From Oscillatoriales cyanobacterium (lineage in GTDB: Bacteria > Cyanobacteriota > Cyanobacteriia > Cyanobacteriales > Microcoleaceae), in the NCBI GenBank assembly GCA_004294385.1, contig REAP01000043.1, positions 1 through 38,060 on the forward strand: a stretch of DNA of 38,060 bases, given 5' to 3'. A program made the position numbers and the translations under genes. This document shows, piece after piece, positions 17,269-26,539 of the stretch (the first letter of the stretch is position 1; every line of letters begins with the position of its first letter). The notes below the pieces were generated by a model, which worked only from the letters and a program-made list of their open reading frames with translations, was not told the DNA's origin and searched no databases.

Positions 17269-17496
17269 TTAGCGCGTGCCCGTACCGTCACTTTTCGGGT
17301 TCCCATTCGGGTCTGGTTCATATTTTGAGTAATTGTCAAATCTGAAGTTATCTGAAGCTGTCCAGGTCGATCGACCTGCTGCTAAGTTGTCAGTCGAGTT
17401 GCTGACTTGTGTAACAGCAAGCGCTGCGCTGCCGATATTCAATTGCAGGCAGGTAGCCAGCATTGTCATTGTTGTCAGATGAATTAAAGTACGCAT
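17269..17496 (-). CDS. Small exported peptide, unknown function
   Basis: A 75-residue precursor with a signal peptide (Arg2, hydrophobic LTTMTMLATCLQLNIGSAAL, cleavage after Ala-Leu-Ala near 27). The short mature peptide of about 48 residues is polar. Its C-terminal NPKSDGTGTR resembles tails of a group of small secreted cyanobacterial proteins ending in GTGTR or GTGSR. GGAAA precedes the ATG. There is no function to assign. The upstream stretch 17497-17768 contains no gene or repeat I can recognise. Confidence 0.6.
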   Translation of the reverse strand: MRTLIHLTTMTMLATCLQLNIGSAALAVTQVSNSTDNLAAGRSTWTASDNFRFDNYSKYEPDPNGNPKSDGTGTR

Positions 17497-17768
17497 GGTG
17501 TTTATTTCCGTAGATGCAATTCCCTACAGACTATTATATTCCAAAACTTACGTGAATTTACTGAGATTTTTATATTTTTTTAATGAAGCTTCACAAAACC
17601 ACTGAAACTCTTTTAAATAAAGGCTTTGTTGCTTACTTTAATTTTGAATCGGATCTTGATTTTAGGGAAATTTAATATGGCACTAAAGTTAGACGCAAAA
17701 TGGTGTCAATAAGTTTCATGATTACTGAAAATACCTCTAAAGGTAATGTTGACAGTTAACGGTTGATA

Positions 17769-17990
17769 TATAGCAATCCTAAATCATTTGTGTAATTCTT
17801 GTAGGGGCTCTTGGCCCCGTGGTTGCCCGATAGATAGGGGGTAGGCACGGGGGCACTACCCCTACAAATATATAGCAACCGCCAAGGTGGTTAAGGCATT
17901 TATGTGATCGTTCCCTGAGCGGAGTCGAAGGGTTCAATGACCTTCTTCGCCTTGACGACTGCTATATCTGAATGATTTAGGATTGCTATA
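17769..17990. repeat. Family C palindromic element containing a second inverted-repeat element
   Basis: The outer ends are TATAGCAATCCTAAATCATT (17769-17788) and its reverse complement (17971-17990). Inside, 17868-17967 has its own inverted ends, ATATAGCAACCGCCAAGG and CCTTGACGACTGCTATAT, and carries a CCCTGAGCGGAGTCGAAGGG segment. A GTAGGGG..CCCCTAC pair (about 17801-17865) lies in the left half. The right end stops two bases before the stop codon of the cyclase gene at 17993. Confidence 0.9.
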
Positions 17991-17992
17991 GT

Positions 17993-20095
17993 TCAACCAA
18001 ACTGATATTGATTTTTACCAGATCCCTTAGAACGATACATTGCAGCATCGGCATTGTTTACCAAAACATCTCGATCTTGAGTATCAACAGGATACAAACT
18101 AATACCAATACTTGTAGTTACAAAAACTGTATGTTCTTGTAATAGAAAAGGTTGCTTAATTGCGTCGCGGATTTTTTCAGCTACTACCGCAGCTTCCTCG
18201 CGAGTTGGAATTCCAGGTAAAATGACTGTGAACTCATCACCACCCAACCGCGAGATCGTATCACTGCCTCGCAAGCAGCTTTTTAGGCGATCGGAAACAG
18301 CTTTTAGGAGCAAATCACCAATATTGTGTCCGAGGGTATCATTAATTAACTTAAATCCATCTAAATCTAAAAATAATAAAGCTACTAATTCATGATTAAT
18401 CAATGCTTTTTCTAAAGATTGGTTCAATCGTTCATAAAAAAGTTTACGGTTGGGCAAACCCGTGAGAATATCGTGATCCGCTTGGTGACTGAGTTCAGCA
18501 TTTTTCTGCTTGAGTGCTTCTTCCAATCGCTTGCGTTCAGTGATGTCTCTGATAATTCCCACCAAAAACAGATTACCGACGGCATCTTTATGAAGCGACC
18601 TTTTAGTGGCAATTAGATGGGTGATACCGTGAGTATCGGTAAAGTTTTCTTCGTTTTCTAGCTGTTGATTAGTTTTCAATACTAATTCGTCTTGCTCCCA
18701 AAAGATATCTGCTTCGGCTTTGGGAAATAAATCGTAATCTGTTTTAGATGTAAGATTTTCCAAAGAAGAGCCTATAAATTGACAATAAGTCTGATTTAAA
18801 ACCACCAGTCGATGATTTTTATCTTTGACAAAAATCGGATCGGGAATTGTATCAATTAGTGATTGTAAAAATTCTTTAGACTTTTTCAATTCTTCTTGCA
18901 AGTGAGCCAGATAAGCGACAACTGCTGCGCCCGAACCCAAAAGACTGAGCATTGGGGGAATTAAAGGTAGCCACCAACCGGCTAAGAAAGCTAAGTATAA
19001 AGTGACATTCAGAAAGATGCTGATACTTAACAAACACCAAGCCGATCGACTTAGCGATCGCAACTTCCAGCTAACATTTGCTCCTACCCCAGACCATAGC
19101 AAAATCCACAGCAACTCTAGAGAATCTGACCAAACATTGATACCCCCACGCCCGTCTAGGGCCGCACTCAAAATTTGACTCAAAAAATGAGCCTGAAGTT
19201 CAACTCCCGGTATTGGCTGAGGACTGCTAAACAAATCGTAGCTGTAAGAGTTTTGCTGAAAATCTTTGAGGCTAGTTGCAGTTGAGCCGATCAAGACAAC
19301 GCGCGATCGCACAAAATCCACTGGTACCTTACCAGAAAGCACGTCACTGATCGACACAGTGCGAAAACTGCCGATCGGGCCACGGAGAGAAGCCAAAATT
19401 TGATAACCACGGCTATCCGATCGCACATAAGCACCATCATTCCGTTGAAAAGGCCGAAAAACCCCCTTACCTAACTGCAAGTATTTAGGATTGACAGAGG
19501 CTGGTTGAGGAGAAACCCCTTCACTTTTGAGATAAAGCAAAGCCAGTTTGAGTGCAAAACTCTGATGAGTTTTGCCATCGGACGGCCAAGCGTAGAGCAA
19601 CATTCGGCGCACCTTACCATCAGCATCGATAACAACATTGTTGAAGCCAATTTGATCGAGCTTGTCAAGTACGGTCGGTGGCCGAACTCCCAACCTAGTT
19701 GCGTCTGCGGTCAACTCAATTCCGATTAAATTAGGAATAGTTTTAAAAGTTTTGAGCAATTCGGCATTACCGGGTTGAGTTGGCAAATCTCGGTAGATAT
19801 CAAGACCGATCGCTCGCGGTTTACCAGCATCCAATTTTTGCAACAATTTGGCCATCACACCATCAGAAATTGGGTAGCCGTATTTTTGCAAATCACGTTC
19901 CCCAATTTCTACAATTACGATCCGATTGTCAATTGGTTCCGAGGGCCGCCAGCGCACAAATTGGTCAAAAGCAGCCCATTCCCACAACTGCAAAAGTCCG
20001 AACCAGCGAACTATCATGACCGTACCGGCAATTGCAGTTGCAGTAATTAATACCCGGCGTTCTTGGTAAAGCCATTTTTTGAGAATTGCCCGCAT
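17993..20095 (-). CDS. CHASE2-PAS-GGDEF diguanylate cyclase
   Basis: This membrane sensor makes cyclic di-GMP. The 700-residue protein has an N-terminal membrane helix (about 14-32) and an extracytoplasmic CHASE2 domain (WEWAAFDQFVRWRP, GLDIYRDLP, VVLIGSTA). Then come three predicted helices (about 330-400), a PAS domain with DPIFVKDKNHRL and a C-terminal GGDEF domain. The active site GGDEF (618-622) is intact and the inhibitory RxxD site RGSD (609-612) lies five residues before it, so product inhibition is expected. The frame is open to 20176, but that part is a translated repeat; the ATG at 20095 (MRAILKKWLY) is chosen. Confidence 0.93.
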   Translation of the reverse strand: MRAILKKWLYQERRVLITATAIAGTVMIVRWFGLLQLWEWAAFDQFVRWRPSEPIDNRIVIVEIGERDLQKYGYPISDGVMAKLLQKLDAGKPRAIGLDIYRDLPTQPGNAELLKTFKTIPNLIGIELTADATRLGVRPPTVLDKLDQIGFNNVVIDADGKVRRMLLYAWPSDGKTHQSFALKLALLYLKSEGVSPQPASVNPKYLQLGKGVFRPFQRNDGAYVRSDSRGYQILASLRGPIGSFRTVSISDVLSGKVPVDFVRSRVVLIGSTATSLKDFQQNSYSYDLFSSPQPIPGVELQAHFLSQILSAALDGRGGINVWSDSLELLWILLWSGVGANVSWKLRSLSRSAWCLLSISIFLNVTLYLAFLAGWWLPLIPPMLSLLGSGAAVVAYLAHLQEELKKSKEFLQSLIDTIPDPIFVKDKNHRLVVLNQTYCQFIGSSLENLTSKTDYDLFPKAEADIFWEQDELVLKTNQQLENEENFTDTHGITHLIATKRSLHKDAVGNLFLVGIIRDITERKRLEEALKQKNAELSHQADHDILTGLPNRKLFYERLNQSLEKALINHELVALLFLDLDGFKLINDTLGHNIGDLLLKAVSDRLKSCLRGSDTISRLGGDEFTVILPGIPTREEAAVVAEKIRDAIKQPFLLQEHTVFVTTSIGISLYPVDTQDRDVLVNNADAAMYRSKGSGKNQYQFG

Positions 20096-20098
20096 ATT

Positions 20099-20142
20099 TT
20101 TGGGAAGAAGGAAGAAGGAAGAAGGAAGAAGGAAGAAGGAAG
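20099..20142. repeat. Polypurine GAAGAAG/GGAAGAA tandem repeat
   Basis: GAAGGAA heptamers with GAAGAAGG variants repeat about five times. On the mRNA strand of the diguanylate cyclase gene this is a CUUCCUU pyrimidine tract ending a few bases before the start codon. A similar tract precedes the cysA-like gene (8928-8956) and occurs near 15085-15097 and 25141-25160. Confidence 0.85.
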
Positions 20143-20239
20143 AAACTATACCCAATGCCCGATGTCCGATTCCCAATGCCCGATTTCCAAGAGCACCGAA
20201 TTCACCTGATTAATACTATGAAAATTGCAAAATTCACTG

Positions 20240-21160
20240 TCACTTCATGAAATTTTGTGGACCAGTGTAACCAGACAATTCTGCGAGTTTTTCTAAAGAT
20301 TTAGTCCCGGAATAAAACTGACCTTTGATCTCCCAAGTCGGGAAACCTTGGAGATTAGCAGCAGTAGCTTGGCAAATTTCAGCGCGAGAATTTTGTCCTT
20401 TGGGATCGCATTCAAAATAATTAATTAATTTTGTGGCTTCCCTCCCGAATAGCATTTTTTGGTCGTGACAGTGGGGACACCAATAAGCGCCATATTCTTT
20501 GGCGCCTATTTCTGCGAGGTAGCGGGCTAAAGCAATTTCTGCCGTGCCTGATGTTGTAGTGACCAGAGGAGGCACTATACCGGGTGTGGAGATAGTGACA
20601 GGTGCTTTGATGCTGTTGTAGAGTCCCAAGGCTGCGATCGAACTGACCATTGTCACCAAAAGACCTGTAAACATCAGTTGACCAATATCTTCCCACTCGT
20701 GGCCGAGAACCACGATCACGAACAGCAATAGGGAAAATACAGCGGAACTCACGCAATAAATGCACAGTTCTTGAATTTCAAAAGCCATCAAATAGATCAA
20801 GTAGCTGCTGAAAATTACCATCGCAGCAGTGATGATGAATAGCCCTTGCCAAGTCTTGTTTTCTAGTTGAGAGTACAGTCCTTTATTAGTTTCAGGATTG
20901 ACAAATTTGGGAGCGAAAGCCAGGATTGCGATGCTCAGGTAAGCTAAACAACCTAACAAACTTAAAGGTACTACGCCAAAGGCTGTGGCGTAGGGACTGT
21001 TGAGAACTTTGTCACAGCCGCTGGTGGGACAAATGACTGAGCCTGTCGTGAATTTGGCGATCGTTAGATAAGCAGTTTCTAGAACGCCGATAGCTGCGAT
21101 CGCAGCCATCACAGTCCTCGACCAGCGATGAATCCAAGGGGTTGAACGTCGGCGAATCAT
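20240..21160 (-). CDS. Vitamin K epoxide reductase-thioredoxin fusion
   Basis: This membrane oxidase passes electrons from a lumenal thioredoxin-like domain to quinone, driving disulphide formation in secreted and photosystem proteins. The 306-residue product has about five membrane helices. It carries loop cysteines Cys44 and Cys49 (ICPTSGCDKVLNS) and the quinone-site pair Cys133-Cys136 (LCIYCVSS). A C-terminal thioredoxin-like domain has WCPHC (Cys228, Cys231). All redox cysteines are present. The ATG at 21160 (MIRRRSTPW) is chosen; the open frame to 21295 is translated tandem repeat. Confidence 0.93.
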   Translation of the reverse strand: MIRRRSTPWIHRWSRTVMAAIAAIGVLETAYLTIAKFTTGSVICPTSGCDKVLNSPYATAFGVVPLSLLGCLAYLSIAILAFAPKFVNPETNKGLYSQLENKTWQGLFIITAAMVIFSSYLIYLMAFEIQELCIYCVSSAVFSLLLFVIVVLGHEWEDIGQLMFTGLLVTMVSSIAALGLYNSIKAPVTISTPGIVPPLVTTTSGTAEIALARYLAEIGAKEYGAYWCPHCHDQKMLFGREATKLINYFECDPKGQNSRAEICQATAANLQGFPTWEIKGQFYSGTKSLEKLAELSGYTGPQNFMK

Positions 21161-21180
21161 TTTTAGATTTGGTAATGGAT

Positions 21181-21430
21181 GATTGGGAATTAGCAATTGG
21201 GAATTAGCAATTGGGAATTGGGAATTGAGAATTGGGAATTGGGAATTGAGAATTGGGAATTGAGAATTGAGAATTGGGGCATAACTGAAAATCAAGAACT
21301 CACAGTGAAAAAATCACCAATTCCCCATTACCGATTACCCATTACCGATTACCCATTACCCATTACCCATTACCGATTACCCATTACCGATTACCCATTA
21401 CCGATTACCCCATTCTCAATTACCCATTCC
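21181..21430. repeat. Two heptamer tandem arrays between VKOR gene and btpA
   Basis: From about 21181 to 21278 the sequence is GGGAATT-(A/G)-type heptamers (AATTGGG, AATTGAG, AATTAGC). From about 21310 to 21425 it is ATTACCC/ATTACCG heptamers, often alternating. These are typical short tandemly repeated repetitive sequences of filamentous cyanobacteria. The first array lies in the 5' leader of the VKOR gene, the second after the btpA stop codon. Confidence 0.93.
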
Positions 21431-21434
21431 CATT

Positions 21435-22322
21435 TTAGATTTTACTTTTGATTTTACCCAGTTCCGAAACTAGCCCACGAGAACCATTAGCCTGGCTGCT
21501 TTCCTGTTCGTACTCTTTTTCTGACAAGCTGCGGCGGGCGGCTTCTACAAACTGACTGACGCGAATCGGATCGATCGGCGCATCGATGCGACCATTTCGC
21601 TTCAAGGAACTTGAGACAATTACGCCATCAGCAGCCCGCATCAGGGTGGAAATGTTTTCCCACGATGCGCCGCTACCGATGAAAACTGGAATTCCGGCGG
21701 AGGCTATACTCGCGAGCTCTAATTCTGCCAGATTGGGAGGGCTACCAGTGGTGGGCCCGGAGATGATCACGGCATCTGCTAAGGCGCGTCCGATTGTTTC
21801 TTGAATGACTGTTCTCAAGTTAGGGCTACCTAGGGGTTGTCCGTGCTTGACTAACACGTCTGCTAATATTTTGACATCGCTGCCCAATTCCCGTCGATAG
21901 CGGAGTAGCTGGTGAGCTTGACCTTCTATTAAGCCTTGGTCTGTAGCTACAGTGCCGTTGAGGACGTTGACGCGGATAAATTGAGCCCCAGTACAGGATG
22001 CGATGGCGATCGCGCTGTGGGCATCGTTTCGCAGGACATTAATCCCGATCGGCAATGTCACCAGATTGGTTAGCCTCTCGACGATCAGCGTCATAGCACT
22101 CACCACGGCTGGATCTACTCTGTCTTTGGCAAAGGGAGCGTCGAAAAAGTTCTCGACTATGATACCGTTTGCACCACCAGAAGCCAGTGCTGTAGCCTCT
22201 TGTTCGGCTCTGCCGATAATTGCTTTGAGATTCCCCCCCCAGCGGGGAGAAGTTGGTAGAGGCTGTAAATGTACGACACCGATTATGGGATTCGGCGTTT
22301 TGAATATTTGTTTTAAGTCCAC
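21435..22322 (-). CDS. btpA: BtpA family photosystem I biogenesis protein
   Basis: BtpA is a thylakoid-associated protein needed to stabilise the photosystem I core in cyanobacteria; its biochemical activity is unclear. The protein is a TIM-barrel type of about 295 residues. Family blocks seen are [58 protein letters not shown] and [15 protein letters not shown]. The open frame starts at TTG 22343. I prefer GTG 22322, which has AGGAAAG upstream and gives the usual (M)DLKQIF N-terminus. The C-terminal 25 residues are polar and variable. It is divergent from the SGNH gene. Confidence 0.92.
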   Translation of the reverse strand: MDLKQIFKTPNPIIGVVHLQPLPTSPRWGGNLKAIIGRAEQEATALASGGANGIIVENFFDAPFAKDRVDPAVVSAMTLIVERLTNLVTLPIGINVLRNDAHSAIAIASCTGAQFIRVNVLNGTVATDQGLIEGQAHQLLRYRRELGSDVKILADVLVKHGQPLGSPNLRTVIQETIGRALADAVIISGPTTGSPPNLAELELASIASAGIPVFIGSGASWENISTLMRAADGVIVSSSLKRNGRIDAPIDPIRVSQFVEAARRSLSEKEYEQESSQANGSRGLVSELGKIKSKI

Positions 22323-22499
22323 GGGCTTTCCTGAAACCACCAAGTTGATGCTACTGCTGACGGCGGATTTTGACGGCGTATTTTAGAATTCTATATCCAC
22401 AAGGTCGATCGCATGACTCGATCGCACAACGAAGTTGCTAAGACTGACATCTTAAACGATTCTCAAGAAAACTTGTCTGTTCTCGATCGAGGTTAATTG

Positions 22500-23462
22500 G
22501 TGAAACTGACTCTCATAATTTTGGCTGTCACCGCAGGATTGTGGCTAGCCCTAGAAGTGCTGCTGCGGGTACTGTTTGGTTTTGGTAATCCTTTGATTTA
22601 CATTCCCGATGCGGAGTGTGGCTATTTGTTGGCTCCCAACCAGAGGGTGCGTCGCTTGGGGAACCGGATTGAGATTAACGAGTATTCGATGCGTACTGGT
22701 GCGATCGCCCCGCTTCCCCCGATCGAAACCCTGCGCGTCTTACTGTTGGGTGATTCTGTCGCTAACGGGGGCTGGTGGACTGATCAGACAGATACCATAT
22801 CCGAAATCATGGCTCGGCAATTGAGGCTGCAAATTCCCAATCTGGCTACCAATGCACAATTACATTCAAAAGTCAACTATTCTAACGTGGAAGTTCTGAA
22901 CTGCTCAGCCAATTCTTGGGGGCCGAGAAATCAACTGGCTTATATCAAACGGTTCGGTCTGTTTGGGGCAAAGGTGGTGGTTTTGTTGCTGAATACGGAC
23001 GATTTGTTTACATCAGCTCCTTGTCCTGCGGTGGTGGGGCGCGATCGAGCTTATCCCGATCGTAAACCTTTAATGGCGATCGGGCAACTATTAAATCGCT
23101 ACCTGCTACCAACAGTACCTAGGGAGAAATTGGCAACACCTTCGGCCCAAAATGAAGACAAAGTTGGTTCCAACTTAGAAGCGATTCGCCAAATCAAAAC
23201 AGTAGCAAACCTTGCCAACATTGACTTTGTACTAGCAATAACACCAAAACTGCATGAACTAGACGAAATTGGCTCTCACGAATGGGAAGTCAAGGCTCGA
23301 TCGCGTCTTACCGAACTTGTGGCCACAGATAAAATTACTTACATAGATTTTCTGTCCATTTTCAATTCAGCAGCAGAACCTCTAACTTTTTATAGAGATA
23401 GCATTCATCTAAGTCCCAAAGGAAATCAGTTAGTCAGCCAAATTATTAGTTATCAAATCTAA
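22500..23462 (+). CDS. SGNH/GDSL-type hydrolase, membrane anchored
   Basis: This 320-residue protein has one N-terminal membrane helix (about 3-25) followed by an SGNH hydrolase domain. The nucleophile block is LLLGDSVANGG, an Asn block is LNCSANSWGPRNQL, and the Asp-His pair is in YRDSIHLSPKGNQLV near the C-terminus. Such enzymes remove or add acyl groups on lipids or cell-surface polysaccharides; the substrate cannot be told. The start is GTG 22500, with TTG 22497 as an alternative. It is an isolated gene followed by a long repeat element. Confidence 0.85.
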   Translation: MKLTLIILAVTAGLWLALEVLLRVLFGFGNPLIYIPDAECGYLLAPNQRVRRLGNRIEINEYSMRTGAIAPLPPIETLRVLLLGDSVANGGWWTDQTDTISEIMARQLRLQIPNLATNAQLHSKVNYSNVEVLNCSANSWGPRNQLAYIKRFGLFGAKVVVLLLNTDDLFTSAPCPAVVGRDRAYPDRKPLMAIGQLLNRYLLPTVPREKLATPSAQNEDKVGSNLEAIRQIKTVANLANIDFVLAITPKLHELDEIGSHEWEVKARSRLTELVATDKITYIDFLSIFNSAAEPLTFYRDSIHLSPKGNQLVSQIISYQI

Positions 23463-23496
23463 AATTTTTGGTTAAATTATATCGTTTCCAGTGCCA

Positions 23497-23760
23497 CAGT
23501 AGGGACTAAGGCCCCGTGCCCATAGGTGTCAACTTAACGTACAACTCATAGTCCGACAGAAGTCTCAACCCCTGCCTCAAAGCGCAATTCCTCTCAAGAG
23601 GACTGAAGAGAAGAATTTTCAACTCATTAGTCCTCTTGAGAGGACTTTAGCTATTAGACAGGGAATTCATTCCCTGGCGGACTAACGGGCCCACAGACGG
23701 ACTTGGCGGGCTTTCAGGCTTAAGTTGACACTCCTTGGGCTCGCTTGAGTGTCCCTACTG
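23497..23760. repeat. Complete family A palindromic element with outer inverted flanks
   Basis: The core 23526-23731 (206 bp) has perfect 12-bp ends GTGTCAACTTAA and TTAAGTTGACAC. Its two arms are imperfect reverse complements, each carrying GTCCTCT..AGAGGAC and GACAGGG..CCCTG hairpins. Outside the core, CAGTAGGGAC (23497-23506) and GTCCCTACTG (23751-23760) form a further perfect inverted pair. No open frame is present, so it must depend on enzymes encoded elsewhere. The rest of 23463-23900 contains no gene. Confidence 0.93.
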
Positions 23761-23900
23761 TCGAATCAATCTCAAATCTAAAATCTGAAATCTAAAATAG
23801 AAAGATCGAATCCGGTTGCAAGAATACAGTTAAAACCCCAATTAACAAACAACAAACCCAAACTGTACCAGCACCCGGAAACGACAGGATTTATTTCGAT

Positions 23901-24953
23901 CTAACTTACTTGCAAAGTAGTTTCTAGCTCTTTCGGATACCAAGCTTGACCATCGAGAGCCATTTGCTCGATCGAACTTGCCAGCCGCAGAGCTTTCAGA
24001 GCTTGTTCTCCCCCAACAGAAGGCTGATTTCCACCCCGCACGCAATTAATAAAATGCTCCAATTCTGCGTGAAGCGGTTCAATATTGCTGGTGTAAACTT
24101 TCTCAATCAATCCATCTTGACGATAAAGCACCTGACCATAATCCGTCACATAATTAGCGGTTGTTTGTCGGTGAATCAAGATTTCGTTATTGAGAAAATC
24201 TGCCTCTGTCAAAGAATTCTTGCAATGAGCGACAATGGAACGGAGTTTGCGGTGCGTCACCTTACTAGCAGTCAGGGTAGCCACAATGCCGTTAGCAAAG
24301 TTTAAAGTAGCTGTTACATAGTCTAAATAACCAGAATTCGATGCTCTACTGCCGCTAGCGGTCAACTTCACCACTGGGGAAGATGCCAATTCCAACAGCA
24401 AGTCGATGTCGTGGATCATTAAATCCAAAACTACCGATACATCATTAGCCCGATCGGAATAGGGACTCATCCGGTGAGCTTCCAACGCCAGTAGCTCTTC
24501 AGTTTTCAGCACTTTGCCGAGTTCCTGAAAAGCTGGATTGAAGCGCTCGATGTGCCCCACTTGCAAAATCCGGTGGGATTCCGCAGCCGCGTTGACCAAA
24601 GATTCAGCTTCAGTAATACTAGCCGCGATCGGCTTTTCAATTAAAACGTGAACACCCGCTTGGAGACAAGACATCCCCACAGGGTGGTGTAGGCGAGTTG
24701 GAACGGCGACGCAAACAGCATCTACGTGGGCGAGCAAATCACGGTAGTCTTCAAAGAAGCGAACCCGGTATTTGCTGGCTACATCAATTCCCCGCTCTAC
24801 ATTTATATCTGCAATACCCACGAGCTCGATATCTTTTAGCAAGCTCAGAACTCGTGTGTGATGTTGGCCCATATTGCCAACCCCAATCACCCCAATGCGA
24901 AGGGGTTCAGGTTGACCTCGGTGCCCGAAAACGTTTGCGTATCCTAATGACAT
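23901..24953 (-). CDS. Gfo/Idh/MocA family oxidoreductase
   Basis: This NAD(P)-dependent sugar-type dehydrogenase has about 350 residues. The N-terminal Rossmann fold shows GVIGVGNMGQHH (21-32). VCVAVPTRLHHP and the family EKP motif (VLIEKPIAAS) follow, then the GHIERFNPAF and DLMIHDIDLLLEL blocks, whose His-Asp is expected at the active site. The substrate is unknown; relatives act on nucleotide sugars or on inositol. I choose ATG 24953, which has AGGAG upstream. The open frame to 24995 would start with TTG. No sugar-pathway neighbours are adjacent. Confidence 0.88.
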   Translation of the reverse strand: MSLGYANVFGHRGQPEPLRIGVIGVGNMGQHHTRVLSLLKDIELVGIADINVERGIDVASKYRVRFFEDYRDLLAHVDAVCVAVPTRLHHPVGMSCLQAGVHVLIEKPIAASITEAESLVNAAAESHRILQVGHIERFNPAFQELGKVLKTEELLALEAHRMSPYSDRANDVSVVLDLMIHDIDLLLELASSPVVKLTASGSRASNSGYLDYVTATLNFANGIVATLTASKVTHRKLRSIVAHCKNSLTEADFLNNEILIHRQTTANYVTDYGQVLYRQDGLIEKVYTSNIEPLHAELEHFINCVRGGNQPSVGGEQALKALRLASSIEQMALDGQAWYPKELETTLQVS

Positions 24954-25080
24954 CCTATCTAGCACTCCTGGATTCTCCTCCACCACAGGAATCAAGCCTT
25001 TTGGCTTCCCTCAGTTACTCACAGCCATCCAGATAGTACCACAGCGGATCTATTTGTGAAGAAATTCTAAGACAAAGCAT

Positions 25081-25207
25081 AGGGCATGGGGCATGGGGCA
25101 TGGGGCATGGGGCATGGGGCATGGGGCATGGGGCATAGTTTCTTTTCTTCCTTCTTCTTTCCATCCGTTACATCCGTTACATCCGTTACAAAATCCGTTG
25201 CCGAACT
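25081..25207. repeat. GGGGCAT heptamer array and TTACATCCG 9-mer array
   Basis: GGGGCAT is repeated about eight times at 25081-25136. A pyrimidine-rich stretch follows, then CATCCGTTA units at 25161-25190 ending in TTGCCGAACTT (about 25198-25208). This last block is shared with 15236-15290. It lies beyond the 3' end of the FHA-PrsW gene and upstream of nothing on the plus strand. Confidence 0.9.
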
Positions 25208-26533
25208 TCACTTTTCAGAGAGTATGCGAGTTGCGAAATTTTGCGATCGATTAGGAGACAAAGCCCTAGCCTTCAAAATCGCTGCTACCAAAAACGCATA
25301 GGACAAAACTCCCACCACAGCTAGCAACAATACACTGGCACTTCCAGACGCATTCCACAAAGCGTGAAGTGCCGAAGCGCTGAGATAGCCTACGCCCAAA
25401 ATTTGCCAGCGCTTCTTCGGTTTGAGGGCGCTCAAACCGATAAAATATCCCAGATAGCCACTGTAAGCCATGTGTCCGGCGACGGAACCCAAAATCCGGG
25501 GAATTAGCAACTGTAAACCTACTAATTCTCCGGCATCTGGCCCTGCTTGTAGAGTGACATTTTGAATGATATTCGGAACATACTGTCCCAGAGTTTCTAA
25601 TAGTGTAAAGCCAACGGCCGAGGCGCTTCCCAACAAAATTCCGTCTAAGGGTTCCCAAACACCGATGCGATCGCGCCACGGATTTCGCAGCAAGTTTCCC
25701 AGCAGCATAGCTCCCAAAACTGGCAAGGCTTTCAGCAATTCTTCCATCAGCCCTGCCCCGAAAAACATTCTGATCAAAAAAGCCAAAAAACTGATTTGTT
25801 CGCCTTCTGCTGGCAAGCGGCCGGGCAAAATCTCACGAAATACTATTATAAAGCCAATCAATAAAGGGCTGAGCAAAATCAGGACTGTCGCTAAGGCAGA
25901 ACAAAATAATATCCACCAAGGTTTGTGTTTTCCGCACAGTTGATATATGAAATAGTAAGCTGCACCGGAAAGGTAAGCAGCTAGCAGAAAATTGAAAGCT
26001 GCGGAATTTCCCACTGCTACAAACATCGAAATTACAAAAATAACTGTAGCTATGCCGGGATATAAGTAAGCTTTCTGACTTAATTGTTTTCCTGTTGATG
26101 CGATCGGAAATAGTTGAGTGAAAGTCAGAGATTCGTGTTCGCCCGCGTTGGAAAAGCTCTGATTTGCTGTCGGGAATCGTGGCTGATTTTGGCTCTTGTT
26201 TAGGGGAGTTTCAAATATAAATTCAGGGCCGTCAATACCGAGACTGATGCGATCGCCACTTTCTAATGTTTGACAGCCTTGCAGCTTTGTGCCGTTTACA
26301 TAAGTTCCGTTAGCGCTGTTGAGGTCGCAAATTTCCCATCGAGGAAAATTGCCTGTAGTTAGGGGACGGACTGTGGCGTGGCGACGGGAAACCATACCGT
26401 AGGCGATCGACTCCAAGGCTATTTGACAGCTTTGATCGCGTCCGATCGCCACTTCCATGATTTCCGAAAGTTGGTACTTGGATGCTGTTGCACCCACAGC
26501 ACCTTGAACGGGCACTTGTCGCAGAAATCCCAT
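25208..26533 (-). CDS. FHA domain-PrsW-like membrane protease
   Basis: The 441-residue protein joins an N-terminal FHA domain (GRDQSCQ 31-37, VSRRHATV 48-55, LNSANGTYVNG 71-81) to a membrane domain with about eight helices (from about 160). The membrane part resembles PrsW/CAAX-type intramembrane proteases: GLMEELLKALPVL (Glu264, Glu265, Lys268), GFTLLETLGQY (Glu313), GHMAYSGYLGY (His354) and ALHALWN (His390). PrsW cleaves an anti-sigma factor in Bacillus; here the target is unknown. FHA suggests control by protein phosphorylation. The start ATG follows a heptamer array directly. Confidence 0.87.
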   Translation of the reverse strand: MGFLRQVPVQGAVGATASKYQLSEIMEVAIGRDQSCQIALESIAYGMVSRRHATVRPLTTGNFPRWEICDLNSANGTYVNGTKLQGCQTLESGDRISLGIDGPEFIFETPLNKSQNQPRFPTANQSFSNAGEHESLTFTQLFPIASTGKQLSQKAYLYPGIATVIFVISMFVAVGNSAAFNFLLAAYLSGAAYYFIYQLCGKHKPWWILFCSALATVLILLSPLLIGFIIVFREILPGRLPAEGEQISFLAFLIRMFFGAGLMEELLKALPVLGAMLLGNLLRNPWRDRIGVWEPLDGILLGSASAVGFTLLETLGQYVPNIIQNVTLQAGPDAGELVGLQLLIPRILGSVAGHMAYSGYLGYFIGLSALKPKKRWQILGVGYLSASALHALWNASGSASVLLLAVVGVLSYAFLVAAILKARALSPNRSQNFATRILSEK

Positions 26534-26539
26534 CTTATT

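Noticed and set aside
21197..21451. 84-residue open frame of EN-W-E-L-G-I repeats
   Set aside because: It is a translation of heptamer tandem arrays.
24698..25036. 112-residue plus-strand open frame
   Set aside because: It is antisense to the oxidoreductase gene, with no supporting features.
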